This document shows positions 15,001 to 23,350 of a DNA stretch of 64,000 nt, piece by piece. Origin of the DNA: Adiantum capillus-veneris (taxonomy: Eukaryota; Streptophyta; Polypodiopsida; Polypodiales; Pteridaceae); the NCBI GenBank assembly GCA_014529385.2, contig CM043958.1:90789025-90853024 (forward strand), in the 5' to 3' direction. The notes under the pieces were generated by a model that worked only from the letters and a program-made list of their open reading frames with translations, ran no database searches and was not told the origin of the DNA. The stretch's first letter is position 1; the number at the start of each line of letters is the position of its first letter. The position numbers were made by a program, and so were the translations under genes.

Positions 15001-16345
15001 TGAGGTTATGACCCTCACCGGTGTCTGCTTTGGAGTAGCAGTTAGCTACCCTGTTCCTGCTCAAGGAGGCTCTTGCCTCAGCACAAAAGCATGAACCCGA
15101 GGACGTGGCAAGAACTGCCACCTTCCCCACTGGACTAGCTACCCTGTTCCTGCTCAAGGAGGCTCTTGCCTCAGCACAAAAGCATGAACCCGAGGACGTG
15201 GCAAGAACTGCCACCTTCCCCACTGGACTTGCGTCTAATCTCTTCATTAAAAATAGACCCTCTCACACCGTCATACATGAGGGTGGGACTGTTGCTCAAA
15301 GAGACAACCAAGGTTTCCCAAGTATCTAGCAATGTCATAAGCAAGAAAATAGCTTTCAGCTTATCATCGAATTGCTGAAGCCCACTGTCCTGCAACTGAC
15401 TCAGCACACTTGTAAAAGCACTCAAATGCTCAGAAGCTGACTTCGAGTCATCAAGCTGCATATTCACGAACTTTCGCATCAAATGCAACTGGTTCACAGG
15501 CATGGTGTTTTCATAATTCGACTTTAGCTTTTGCCATATTGCATAAGCAGAGTCCAAACGCTTGATGTCCGTCAAAATGTCATCGTTGATAGTCATTTTG
15601 ATATAGGCCATAGCCTTCTTATTCAACCTGGCCCACTCTTCGTCAGACAAACCTGGCGGCTTATTCTCTTCCAATGCATCTTCACAATCCTTTAAGAAAA
15701 GGATACCTTGCATGCGTTCTTGCCAAAGGTCGAAACCTTGACCATCGAAACGTTTGACTTCCATCAAACTTTTAGTATCAGACACGGATGGAAGAAGCCA
15801 TTTTAATTCAACCACAAGTGTGTATACAAGAGAGATGCAATAGGCTGAAAATTCAGCAAATAGGAGCAACCACAAGACTTTGCATACAATAGACCACAAT
15901 GAAACTGTCCAAATCTGAAGTTTCAACTGAAAAGTGCAAATTCAAGCACCTGTACTCAGCTTTTCACTCAATTTGTCGCCACAAACATCAATACATGTGA
16001 CCCCACAACTTTCATACACCTGCGTATTGCTGTTTTGACCTGTTATAACCTGTAAATCACCTGTTTTGACCTAAAAACAGCCTGTTTTGGGCTGTTTTGG
16101 CAGTTTTGGTGACCTTTGCGACCCCGGAAGCAAGGGGCTTCGCGATGGAAGCGAAATTGATCGCGGGAGAGCAATTTAACTCGCTGTCCAGCAGACTGCG
16201 TACGGCTGTTTTGAAACCCTAGGGCTCTAATACCAGTTGAAAGCGCGAAGCAGAAGGTACCGGTAGGTGCGCGTCGCGATGTAGTGTAAGATTGGGGCAA
16301 GAAGCAGGAGGCGGAGTGCAGCAGAGAGGAAGCGCTAGGGATCGA

Positions 16346-16400
<55 letters not shown>

Positions 16401-17918
16401 CACGTTTTTGAGTTTTTGGTTTTCCCACTTTTATTATAAGTGACTTTAAAAAATGTGTCCAGGTTCACAAAGTATAAAAATATACAAAAACGGGGTTATT
16501 TAGGCCTTTACAGCTATGTTGAAGGTACGAGGTCTAGACTCGCATAGTTACAAGGAATGGCCATTTTCAAGTCTCCCTTCTCCACTCCCCCTCCAACTTC
16601 CTGTTTCGAATCCCTGTTCCATGTTTAAAACGTGAGTATCCATAACAGGGAATGGCGTTTCATGCTCATTGTCGTTCCCCATTCCGAAAATCCGTTCCGG
16701 GTAACTGTGGTCTGGAGAATAATATATGCCTTCTCGTACTCCAAAGGGTTGGCCACACACAACTCCCAAGCCGCTTTGCCCTAAGCTGATTCACTTTCAC
16801 ACCTCTCCTTCCAAACCGGTTACAACACATCTTCGGGGCATTCTCGTGCAAGTGATCTTAATGGCTTATGCCCTGTAAGACATGAGCGGTGAAGACGGGA
16901 GCGCGCCCAATGCGCGATGAAGTAAGGGTAGGAGTGGCTAATAAGTCCGGGTCGAAGGACGAAGGTACCTCGAATAAATTCCAGAAGTCTCTCGTTTGCT
17001 CTGTCTACTCTTTTGTGGGACCGGTATGCTTTCAGAAAAGCACACGCCTGATGCTCTGATACTACCGTCACAAGACAGGCACCACGTGCCAATAGAAAAG
17101 AACAGACTAAACAGACTTTTAGCACTTCATTAACAATTGAACTGAGAGAGAGAGAGAGAGAGAGAGACGACACACGACACGGAGTGGTAGAATTCCACCC
17201 CAGAGAGTATTGGCCCCAAACCTTGGCGCCCCTTTTGGTATTTCTTTATATTGCATCAACTCAGTACAAGCCAATACTCCAGACTCTGCACCCTCTTCGG
17301 GAAGCATGCCAGAGAATGAGCCCTAACCTCATATTTAATCAAAACTCAAAAGCATCTGGTCCAAAAGCAATGCTCAAAAGCTGCCAACGTAAAATCCGAA
17401 ATTCCGTACAACTGCCACGTTACCAATAAGCACAAAAGACAGAAATCCGTATAGCATGCCACGTCATCTGTCAGTGTGATTTTTGAAATTTTGCCACGTC
17501 AACTGCCAGCTTTGCAATTTCTTGTGTGTGTGTGTGTGTGTGTGTCCTACTTTATTTTAATTCTTTATGTCACTTGGGGCCCCATCGGACGGGGTCTCCA
17601 TAAGTTGGTAGGAATTCTTCTTCTGTTACTTGTTCTTCTTAGTGTTTAGGCCCCTCGGCCGGCATCTGTAAGTTGACTCCATTCTTCAGGGTTTTGACAC
17701 GTTAGCACTGTGTTACACAAAGCTTTCTTACAATTGCGCACTTTCCTTTCTTGACAAAACTGCGAGGCTACGATACATAAACTTCTTCAAATATATCACC
17801 ATTCAAGAAAGCAGTAACAATGTCTGATTGATGTACATCCCATTTGTAACAGGCTTGGACACTCCAAGCAAGAAATCAATAGCAACACACGAACAGAAAC
17901 TTCAAAAGCACTGAACTT

Positions 17919-17985
<67 letters not shown>

Positions 17986-20900
17986 ACACGGCACGGCGGA
18001 CCTTTCAATGTTTCTTTATCATTAATCATTGCAAAATACAACTCTCGAGGGACCTCTGCTCTCAGACTCTACATCAAAAATTCTCTGCAAAGTGAGGCCC
18101 CAAGGGCTCTTATAAACAATACATGGGATGCCCAAAAGCAAAGCCCCAAAAGCAATTAATTCAGAAGCACTTTCACCCAAAAGCTCTAGTCGCCAAAAGC
18201 TAACACTGAACATTCCCAAAACCAGCCAGCGTAATTTGCGAAAATCCGTACAGCCTCTCACGTGGCACCTGCAGCACAAATCACGGAAATTCCGTACGTC
18301 CCTGCCACGTCAACATCGTACATTCTGTCACATCAACATGTCAACGCATTTTATGGAAATCCCTTTCAAGGTTCAAGCGTCTGTCATTTAGGGTTTCGGG
18401 CCCCACGGCCGGTGCTTCATACGTTCTTCAAGTTAGTCTGTTCAGTTTCCCTTGTCCACTTGTCCATTTCTCTAACAGATGGTCATGACACGTCATCACT
18501 TTGTGACATACCCCCCTCTTGAAAGAATTGTAATCGCCCTCAATTACGCCTGTAAGAGAGAGAGAAAAGTCAACACAAAGCGGTAGAATTCCGCTTCCAA
18601 ATGCATTAGCCCCAATCCTTGATTGATGATCATAAAGTACAACAGCTAGGAGGAGTGCTCTACAATCGCTTCTAAGCTCCTCTGTCAGCACCACCTCCAC
18701 AGAAGACTTATAAATGTTACAAGGGGGCCCTAACTTTGCTTTTCAGTTGCTAAACACAAGGCCTCCAAAAGTTCACGCCAAAACCTCAAGCAAAAGCTGC
18801 CAAGCGATTGCACGCACAGCGCATTTTATAAAAATGGTTGCCACGTCATCTTTTTGCCAATTTTGGGTTATGCTTCAAATTTGTCCAGCCGTAATGTCTA
18901 GTTCACTTCATTAGTGCCAATATGGTACATCATTTGTGACATTCCAAGTGGTTCAAGATCTCTCGAGCATTAGTCATACTCCAAAAATGTCCGAGTGTCT
19001 GTCGAGTACGATTGACGAAGATGAAAGACCAAATCCTTGCATTGAGCCGATCCCAAGCATGCTAAAGCTTAGCAAGCTTCTCCAACTCCTTGGAAAAAAG
19101 AGACTTGTCCATAGGAGCCTTTGGCCGCTCAATCTTGTCTTGCATCATCAAGATAAGGTTATAGGCCTCCAATACCACCTCCATAGCACCTCTTGGTAGT
19201 TGATGGCATCCAACTTTTGATGCTGTGGAAACATTGGAACCTTCCTCTCATGGAACTCGTGCAACTCCTCACTGTGAATAGACTTTCGCAAACACTACAA
19301 AGCTACATAGACTTCTTCTTTTGTGTCCCCATCATGAGAACTCTCCGCAACAATCTTCTTCTTCATTGTACACTCCAAGGTTGCAAAGAAATCCTTCATA
19401 GCCAAACACAAGTCGGGCTTCAATAATGCAAGCAACCTCTCGTCAAAAGAAATCTCCAAACTCCTCAGCAAGGGCGACTACAACCTGCCCAAATCAATCC
19501 AAAATCAACCCCCTCTGCCACACAAAAGTCTCCAACCGGCTTGTCACGTGCGCATTGCACTTGGGCCACGAGCATCAGTCTTAGTTAGCTTAGGATCTAG
19601 CCTGGCACCTTGTGAGCCTCTGGAAGGACATCCATGATCAAGCAAGTCATAGTTGCATACCCTCACTTGCACACTACAATCACTTAAACATATAGGCATA
19701 TGAACAATCACTTAGGTCATTTATTAATGAGCGACTTTGACATGACATTTATAAAAAGTAGGTAGGACAAATGGCTAAAAAACCTATAAGAGAGTCACTT
19801 GGCCTTCAGTTTTAGGACATAAAGCATCAACACTCAGTATTCAGCATTTAGTGTCATAAATTGCTGATGTGTCAAGCCACTGAAGAACGGAGTAAGCCTG
19901 CACAGCCCTGCCAAGGGGCCTAAACCCTAGAAGCAACAAAAGAAGCCAAAGCAATAGAAGTTTTACCAACTTGCAAAGTCTTGTCGAGTGGCCGTTTTTT
20001 AAAGAAGAGTTCCCGCCAACTTAGGGGACCCCGTGTGATGGGACCCAAGTGACTAAACACAGTAAAATAATGCGGGAGCACACATTAAATCTCTTGCGAA
20101 ATTGGTGATGATGTGGCAATTGTATGGATGCCCCGCAAAATGCGCTGGCATGCTGAGGTGGCACTGTACGGACTGCCGTAATTTGCAATGGCTACTGACA
20201 TGCAGATTGTACGGATTTTCAAACTTTTCGTTGGCAGCTTTTGGACCTGTTTCTTTTGAGTTTGAAGATTTTCATGTAACTGCTTTTCAAGGCAAAAGGC
20301 CTTTAAATATGTGCCGAGGGCTCATTCTCTGGCATGCTTCTGGGGAAGTGCAGAGCGCAAGTACCGGCATTGTACAGAGTTCAAGCAATATAAAAAAATA
20401 CCGAAAGGGGCACCAAGGTTTGGGGTCAGTGCTCTCTCGGGTTGGAACTCCATCACTCCCCGTCTCGTGTGTCGTCTATCTCCTTTAGTTCAGTTGAAGT
20501 GCTTAAAGTTGTTCAGTCTGTTCTTTTCCGTTGGCACGTGGTGCTCGTCCCCGTGACATTTAGCCATTGTATTACCATTTGTGCAAGTAATCTAAAGCAA
20601 GTACTTGCTCTTGCAATAGAGCAAAAGGGATCTTGAGGGTGGTTAGGACCCTGACATGCAGTGTCATCTCTCTTATCTCTCTCTTTCATTGTGTTCACTT
20701 CAGTTTCTCTCAAATGAAGTAACCTTGCGAAGTACTAGATCTAAATTCAAATCTGTAAACCCTTCTGCTGCATCTGACACGGCTGGCTGAGTATTTGCAA
20801 AGGTCTTGATCACGAATCCTTGCACTTGAATCACCTTCTGATCTTCAAAATGCAGCTCAGATCTCGTCCAACTCACGCTGAAAATCAGCAACACTCCTCA

Positions 20901-21108
20901 GTCGTCTATTGGCTGAAAAACGATTGTACACCACGGTTCTTTGCAACAAATTCGTAGCAAACACCGTTCAGCCCCCTCTCGGAGCAAAAACGGTAAGCTT
21001 TCTACGATGAAAAACACCACCACATCGCCCTCATGCTGGCTAAAAATCGCAGCCTCAAACAACCCTCCTCATGCTCCGGATCCACGAGACATCGCCAAGC
21101 CTAGCTTT

Positions 21109-21145
<37 letters not shown>

Positions 21146-21831
21146 TCAAGTCTAGAGGGGCACAACTCTGCAAAATAAGAGAGTACAAGGCTCTAGCACA
21201 ATGGAATGCCAAAAAAATGGGGTCACCCCACCCACCCTACATAGGGGGTCGACAAAACTACCGACCCAGATCCTAAAATCCCTAAACCCATAAATGGGGG
21301 AAAAATAAGGAAAAACAGGGTCCCCAACAAAAAGGCCTACAAATGGCCAGGCAGACAAAAAGTGGAAAACCCCCCCACATGCCTAGAATCTAGAAAAGCC
21401 TCACAAGGGCGGGCACAACCACAAAGAAGCCCTCACTCTCAAGATCCAAACAGAAAACCCAATTGATGACTTCTGAAACTCTAACACTCAGATGAACTGA
21501 CACCCCTCCAACTTAAGATGAGGGCCACAAAGCTGGCTGAGGTCCAAGAAGCAACGAAACAAGGAAAGTCAACGGTTATAAAGGAGGAAAAGCTATGATC
21601 AAAGATTTCAAGAGTACACCACCAGTCTCAAAGACATGGACTAAGGTCTTTTCCACAAGTAGACACATTTATGCACATGGTGATTTTCTACCATTGTAAT
21701 GTTAAGCTCTCATGATTCATCAGAGCCTTAAGGATATTTCCACTGCACCTTTTTTTCCTTTTTATTATGATGCCCAAATCAATGATGTATTTGTCAGTCT
21801 TATAGGTCGATTTCAGTCTCCAAAGGATGTG

Positions 21832-21898
<67 letters not shown>

Positions 21899-22766
21899 GT
21901 ACAAAGAAGCAAAGAGCAAAAGCATATGAAGCTTTCACAAACTAATTTGCTTCACAATAGCTCAAAAAGACACTATGCAACGTACCAATACCAAGTCGTC
22001 GATAAGAAGCCAGAATACCAAAAGTCATGATGTATAGCCGCATCACATTGGCATTAACCCGGTCAAGGCGACAAGCGATAGAGCCCACACAGATGTCTCC
22101 ATAGTAGGCTGTCATTCAATCATACAAGTAATGCTTGAACTCTCTGCATTTAAATCTTCAAAAAATTATGCTTAAAACTTTGAAACCAGCCAAGAGTTAT
22201 GTAGCAATGTGTTTTCCTTGCTATGACTACTTTCCTTTTCAAGTGGAAAGGAAAAACCTCCTACCATACAATTTTGCAGCTTATAGGAAGAGGAAGACAT
22301 TATTCATTCAAGAAGCAGCTGCAAAACAAACCCTGGTAGTGTTTATAACCATGTTTTAGCTTTGAATGGACTAAACAAAATGCCTTCGTACCCTTTCAAT
22401 TTTGCTAGTCGAGATGAGCTCCTAATCAACAGGACTTCCATCTACATTAAAGACTAGATAGACTTCACCAACTGGCTGATACAATGGTAAAATCGCATGG
22501 GGCTAGTGGCAAGAATATGAAGTGAATATGCAGCTTGAGACAATGGCGGGATGCAATAAACATTGCCAGCAGTCTTGCTGTTGTTTACTCTGGCATCAAT
22601 CTATGCTTACAAAAGTGGAATGAATATGGGCAAAGTTCAAAGTCAGTGTGAGCTCGTATTCATTCATACATAAGTATCAAATGTTGTGTGTGTGTGAGTG
22701 TGTGTACAAAAGGGAAAAAAAAGTGGGTGTGTGTGTGTGTGTGTGTGTGTTTTTTGTTGTGTGTTG

Positions 22767-22800
<34 letters not shown>

Positions 22801-22960
22801 CTGTACCTAATTTGGTGAAGTCACCGGAAGAGATGGCATCGGTGTAGTAGCGGCCATCGTACTTGACAGGGAAAATAGCGATATTGAGCTTGGTGAGCAG
22901 CATCAGATTCTTGTCGCGGACATTGTCGAATGAGACAGGCACATCATGTGCCCGCCCCAT
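2356..22960 (-). CDS. NAA50: N-alpha-acetyltransferase 50, complete three-exon gene
   Basis: This GNAT-family enzyme acetylates protein N-termini. It works alone on Met-hydrophobic termini and bound to the NatA complex on ribosomes, in the cytosol. The exons are 22807-22960, 21986-22108 and 2356-2585. Both introns are GT-AG and phase 1, so the joined frame is unbroken: 507 nt, 168 residues, close to the 160-170 usual for the family. Visible family signatures are VRDKNLM near the start, the substrate-site motif IFPVKY in exon 1, RLYIMT and the acetyl-CoA loop RRLGIG at the exon 2/3 junction, the catalytic-His context YLHVQTNN and the FYQKFGFE block in exon 3, then NYY and EPPDCY near the end. 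The RR in the loop matches human NAA50, while many plants have RG. Intron 2 is 19.4 kb and loaded with transposons. The start is the only Met in frame ahead of the conserved block. Identification is by remembered family motifs. Confidence 0.9.
3220..3817 (-). CDS. Hypothetical broken reading frame
   Basis: Two overlapping minus-strand frames, 3632-3817 (61 codons from an ATG, charged N-terminus beginning [14 protein letters not shown]) and 3220-3717 (165 codons, Arg/Pro/Ser-rich). They would be one protein if a single frame shift lies near 3640-3715. I recognise no domain. The basic, proline-rich composition could suit a nucleic-acid-binding protein, but that is speculation. Confidence 0.2.
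4523..4966 (-). CDS. Hypothetical 147-residue protein with hydrophobic C-terminal half
   Basis: Open from ATG at 4966 to TGA at 4523. The N-terminal half is mixed. There is an acidic patch ([10 protein letters not shown]) near residues 76-85, then two hydrophobic stretches near residues 104-135 that could be membrane segments. The codons are balanced rather than simple-repeat, and the frame is long for random DNA here. I recognise no family. It lies in the same GC-rich block as the broken frame at 3220-3817 and may belong to the same insert. Confidence 0.25.
   Translation of the reverse strand: MQLTSLITLGKFLSIPFVSTYNKVLGKGKAQEFVARERTCRLAVQDMGSSLLPACLAIISAHLFVREVEFVQIASDDDYYSDAPDHLRLIVKRIMFGGGKLSFSIPYNPLILIVAQFLVGVSVFQSVSFLILLLSYKPFDKSVGPAP
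5048..5449 (+). pseudogene. hAT transposase C-terminal (dimerisation) fragment
   Basis: The frame contains [12 protein letters not shown] followed by [12 protein letters not shown], the signature of the hAT C-terminal dimerisation domain (usual form: IHSKKRNRL, then LVYVHYNLRLL). The same frame continues past one in-frame TAG at 5297-5299 into an Asp/Glu-rich tail that ends in TAA at 5447, as is common for plant hAT transposases. The catalytic core upstream is missing, so this is a 3' fragment. It lies antisense to NAA50 in intron 2. No inverted repeat or 8-bp duplication was found around it. Confidence 0.8.
5450..7223. other. Non-coding intron DNA, possible degenerate LTR
   Basis: No protein recognised. 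At 5960-6085 on the minus strand a TATATAAG motif (about 6074-6081) is followed by a GA/CT run at 5971-6009, the same layout as the LTRs elsewhere in the window, so this may be a decayed LTR. The rest has no feature that I can support. Confidence 0.35.
7224..7510 (-). repeat. Copia-1 3' LTR
   Basis: It begins TGTTGGGTC directly after the polypurine tract (7511-7520) and carries a (GA)n run at about 7339-7361. It aligns with 16238-16512 along its length. The outer end reads TTTTA where the 5' copy has TTTCA. Confidence 0.85.
7546..8905 (-). pseudogene. Copia-1 reverse transcriptase and RNase H
   Basis: From high to low coordinate: RT N-terminal block [12 protein letters not shown] (after a TAG at 8906-8908), a shift near 8750, then RT with ALYGLRQS and the catalytic YVDDM, then RNase H with DADMAGD, a stop near 7940, and STTEVEYIS to the conserved [12 protein letters not shown] and NPTDVLTKS. 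The product would copy element RNA into DNA in cytoplasmic particles. The frame shift and stops inactivate it. Confidence 0.9.
8906..10398 (-). pseudogene. Copia-1 integrase
   Basis: The N-terminal [11 protein letters not shown] half of the zinc site is followed by a short tandem duplication (10222-10290) that repeats KGKN and adds a stop. Next come CLYGKQ, the catalytic core with DNGGEYV, and [11 protein letters not shown] with the third acidic residue, then a shift near 9830. The C-terminal part has [11 protein letters not shown] and ends with the RT leader. One zinc-ligand Cys before CLYGKQ is replaced by Tyr. The hAT element at 10407-11138 interrupts the 5' side. Confidence 0.85.
10407..11138. 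mobile_element. Non-autonomous hAT element, 732 bp, in Copia-1 integrase
   Basis: Flanked by a perfect 8-bp target duplication, ATCGAAGA (10399-10406 and 11139-11146). Ends are CAAGGT... and ...ACCTTG, with GTACGG-rich inverted termini. An 8-bp duplication with CA-type ends is diagnostic of hAT. It carries no transposase. It contains the smaller hAT MITE at 10938-11098, so it is the middle of a three-level nest. Confidence 0.85.
10938..11098. mobile_element. hAT-type MITE, 161 bp, nested in the 732-bp hAT element
   Basis: Perfect 8-bp target duplication TACTGATT (10930-10937 and 11099-11106). Ends CATAGTTACC... and ...TGTTACTATG form an imperfect inverted repeat. The interior is built from repeated GGAACGGGAA-like words. 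A second, inverted and older copy is at 16543-16709. Confidence 0.85.
11147..11890 (-). pseudogene. Copia-1 zinc knuckle and protease
   Basis: A CX2CX4HX4C knuckle ([14 protein letters not shown]) with Lys/Arg-rich flanks lies at about 11690-11890. An in-frame TAG follows at 11598-11600, then the retropepsin active site [10 protein letters not shown] near 11480 and the conserved [18 protein letters not shown]. The knuckle packages element RNA and the protease cuts the polyprotein. The upstream gag half is separated by the element at 11897-15098. Confidence 0.85.
11897..12525 (-). repeat. 3' LTR of the non-coding element
   Basis: Aligns almost base for base with 14457-15098, with scattered substitutions and small indels. 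On the minus strand the inner edge is near TGGGTTCATGC and the outer edge is CCGGTTTCA, giving TG...CA ends. Confidence 0.8.
14457..15098 (-). repeat. 5' LTR of the non-coding element
   Basis: Partner of 11897-12525. It ends next to the primer binding site at 14439-14456. Its outer edge is involved in the 93-bp tandem duplication at 15043-15228. Confidence 0.8.
15043..15228. repeat. 93-bp tandem duplication across an LTR/host junction
   Basis: Units 15043-15135 and 15136-15228 look identical. Each contains the last ~56 bp of the 5' LTR plus ~37 bp of Copia-1 gag. The duplication therefore arose after the LTR element had inserted. Confidence 0.9.
15190..15764 (-). pseudogene. Copia-1 gag (N-terminal part)
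   Basis: Begins [18 protein letters not shown], the classic Copia gag opening (FDG.NF..W), and includes [22 protein letters not shown] and [12 protein letters not shown]. The start at 15764 is preferred because upstream codons in the same frame are hydrophobic and unlike gag. The frame reaches [11 protein letters not shown] and is then cut by the non-coding LTR element. The knuckle resumes at 11890. Confidence 0.85.
16238..16512 (-). repeat. Copia-1 5' LTR
   Basis: It ends in TTTCA directly before the primer binding site at 16224-16237. It differs from the 3' LTR by a small deletion near its start, a shorter AAAACTT-rich stretch and a longer GA run (about 16350-16399 against 7339-7361). Confidence 0.85.
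16543..16709. mobile_element. Second, older copy of the hAT MITE
   Basis: Matches the reverse complement of 10938-11098 end to end (CATAGTTAC..., GGAATGGCCATTTTC, AAACGTGAGTA, ...GTAACTGTG), with many differences. No convincing 8-bp duplication remains. It sits just outside the Copia-1 5' LTR. Confidence 0.7.
17065..17717 (-). repeat. LTR copy A of a non-coding LTR family
   Basis: Starts TGTAACACAG on the minus strand within a Copia RT fragment and ends beside the primer-site-like word TAGTATCAGAGC (17053-17064). It has a GA run (17145-17168) and the word CCTTGGCGCCCCTTTTGGTATTTC, shared with copies at 20400 and with the element at 11897-15098. What follows on the minus strand (16710-17052) looks like its leader. 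Confidence 0.6.
17735..17842 (-). pseudogene. Copia reverse transcriptase fragment
   Basis: Minus-strand reading gives [18 protein letters not shown], near identical to the RT at about 37150-37230 (Copia-2). It is a remnant of a Copia-2 relative sandwiched between two LTR insertions, and has an in-frame TAG. Confidence 0.75.
17850..18508 (-). repeat. LTR copy C of the same family
   Basis: On the minus strand it starts TGTCACAAAG right after a polypurine tract, AAGAGGGGGG (18511-18520), so it is a 3' LTR. It includes (TA)n at 17920-17954 and (GA)n at 17955-17982. The words GCCGGCCGTGGGGCC and CACGT-rich stretches are shared with copy A. The polypurine block also occurs at 13580-13598 inside the element at 11897-15098, linking the families. 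Confidence 0.55.
18545..20060. other. Broken non-coding LTR-element internal and LTR pieces
   Basis: 18545-18960 resembles copies A and C (GA run, GGTAGAATTCCGC, CACGTCA words). 19000-19560 has minus-strand open patches with an acidic/Lys-rich character (for example [15 protein letters not shown]) broken by stops. I do not recognise a family. Probably the interior of the same non-autonomous LTR family. Confidence 0.35.
20090..20560 (+). repeat. LTR copy B, inverted relative to copy A
   Basis: Reverse-complement match to 17065-17530: CGAAAGGGGCACCAAGGTTTGG, then TCGTGTGTCGTCTATC, and GGCACGTGGTGC near the end, which is CGTGACA. Copies A and B form an inverted pair about 3 kb apart inside the NAA50 intron. 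Confidence 0.65.
20570..21985. other. Intron DNA without recognised gene
   Basis: Contains GA runs (21113-21140) and a long CT run (21836-21895). No transposon protein was recognised. Confidence 0.4.
21836..21895. repeat. (CT)n microsatellite, about 60 bp
   Basis: Uninterrupted CT dinucleotides about 90 bp from the splice donor of NAA50 exon 2, so in the transcript it is a GA run just inside intron 2. Confidence 0.95.
21986..22108 (-). CDS. NAA50: NAA50 exon 2 (central GNAT core)
   Basis: A 123-nt exon between an acceptor (TGACAG, ending at 22109) and a donor (GTACGT, starting at 21985). It encodes [15 protein letters not shown], then RLYIMTFG and the start of the RRLGIG acetyl-CoA loop. 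It completes codons split at both ends, which makes the three-exon model consistent in phase. It is too short to stand out as an open frame and was found by searching between exons 1 and 3 for the missing GNAT core. Confidence 0.9.
22109..22806 (-). other. NAA50: NAA50 intron 1 with (GT)n and a 31-nt G run
   Basis: GT-AG intron of 698 bp. The G run at 22770-22800 lies six bases inside the donor (a C run in the transcript) and is followed by (GT)n at about 22728-22751. Confidence 0.85.
22807..22960 (-). CDS. NAA50: NAA50 exon 1 (start codon, substrate site)
   Basis: ATG at 22958-22960, then 51 codons plus one base before the GTACAG donor at 22806. It encodes [18 protein letters not shown] and [11 protein letters not shown], all typical of NAA50 N-termini. 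The frame also runs on into the intron as poly-Pro because the donor is followed almost at once by a 31-nt C run (sense strand). That extension is intron, not protein. Confidence 0.9.
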
Positions 22961-23183
22961 CCCCCTCCTCGTCGAACCCCTGTCTCTATTTTACGAAAGC
23001 AGACAGACGCCCCGCAAAAGGAAGTGTCAAAACTCCAACGTGTCGTGCCATTAACTCCTACAATCACAACTCTTCGTGGTTTACAACATAAGGTCATGGT
23101 AAAGAGTTGAACTCTCGGGAGCACCTGTGGACCGTTGGATGAAGCTTGTCGATTAGTGCCACGTGAGGCCACTCATGAAAAAC

Positions 23184-23233
<50 letters not shown>

Positions 23234-23350
23234 GTCTTGTCTCGCCCGGATTTGCAGGGCACACAGGTCGGATCATCGTGCTGCTTCCACATGTTGGGGG
23301 GGGGGGGGGGGGGGGGGGGGGGCGGAATCCCTCCCCCTTTTATAATAGTA
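22961..23350 (-). promoter_or_regulatory. NAA50: NAA50 5' UTR and putative promoter
   Basis: Upstream of the ATG on the minus strand lie a GA run (23189-23230), a 27-nt C run (G on +, 23296-23322) and a TATAAAAG word at about 23336-23343. The TATA-like word would imply a 5' leader of about 340 nt containing both simple repeats. Promoter assignment is inference. Confidence 0.4.

Larger units (their letters stand above)
11897..15098 (-). mobile_element. Non-coding LTR retrotransposon inside Copia-1 gag
   Basis: Two direct repeats (11897-12525 and 14457-15098) bracket about 1.9 kb with no pol genes. Orientation is minus: the tRNA-complementary primer site at 14439-14456 (AGGTTCCGTTGCCGGGAC on the minus strand) directly follows the higher-coordinate repeat. 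A short frame starting [12 protein letters not shown] follows the primer site but stops soon. The element would depend on enzymes from another element. Copia-1 coding resumes on both sides, so it inserted after Copia-1. Outer boundaries are uncertain by a few bases. Confidence 0.8.
7224..16512 (-). mobile_element. Copia-1: full-length Ty1/copia retrotransposon with nested insertions
   Basis: Minus-strand order: 5' LTR (16238-16512), Met-tRNA-type primer site ACTGGTATTAGAGC (16224-16237), gag, zinc knuckle, protease, integrase, reverse transcriptase, RNase H, polypurine tract AAGTGGGAGG, 3' LTR (7224-7510). The order protease-integrase-RT defines Ty1/copia. Two elements have landed inside it: a hAT element (10407-11138) and a non-coding LTR element (11897-15098). 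Without them the element would be about 5.3 kb, normal for Copia. The reading frames are broken by stops and shifts, so it is inactive. No clean 5-bp target duplication is seen. Confidence 0.9.
2586..21985 (-). other. NAA50: NAA50 intron 2, 19.4 kb, filled with nested transposons
   Basis: Bounded by the exon 2 donor and the exon 3 acceptor. It contains the unidentified block at 2950-5000, a hAT transposase end, Copia-1 with three further insertions, and several broken LTRs in both orientations. Transcribing and splicing across all of this would be needed to make NAA50. The exons are intact, so the gene is probably still functional, but this is inference. Confidence 0.85.

Noticed and set aside
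7224-16512. 5-bp target duplication of Copia-1
   Set aside because: Flanks (GCTCT side against ATAGC side) do not match, so none is claimed.
22664-22806. Poly-Pro and (TH)n extension of NAA50 exon 1
   Set aside because: It is intron 1 read through the donor: the frame crosses the G run and GT repeat, and exon 2 joins in phase at 22807.
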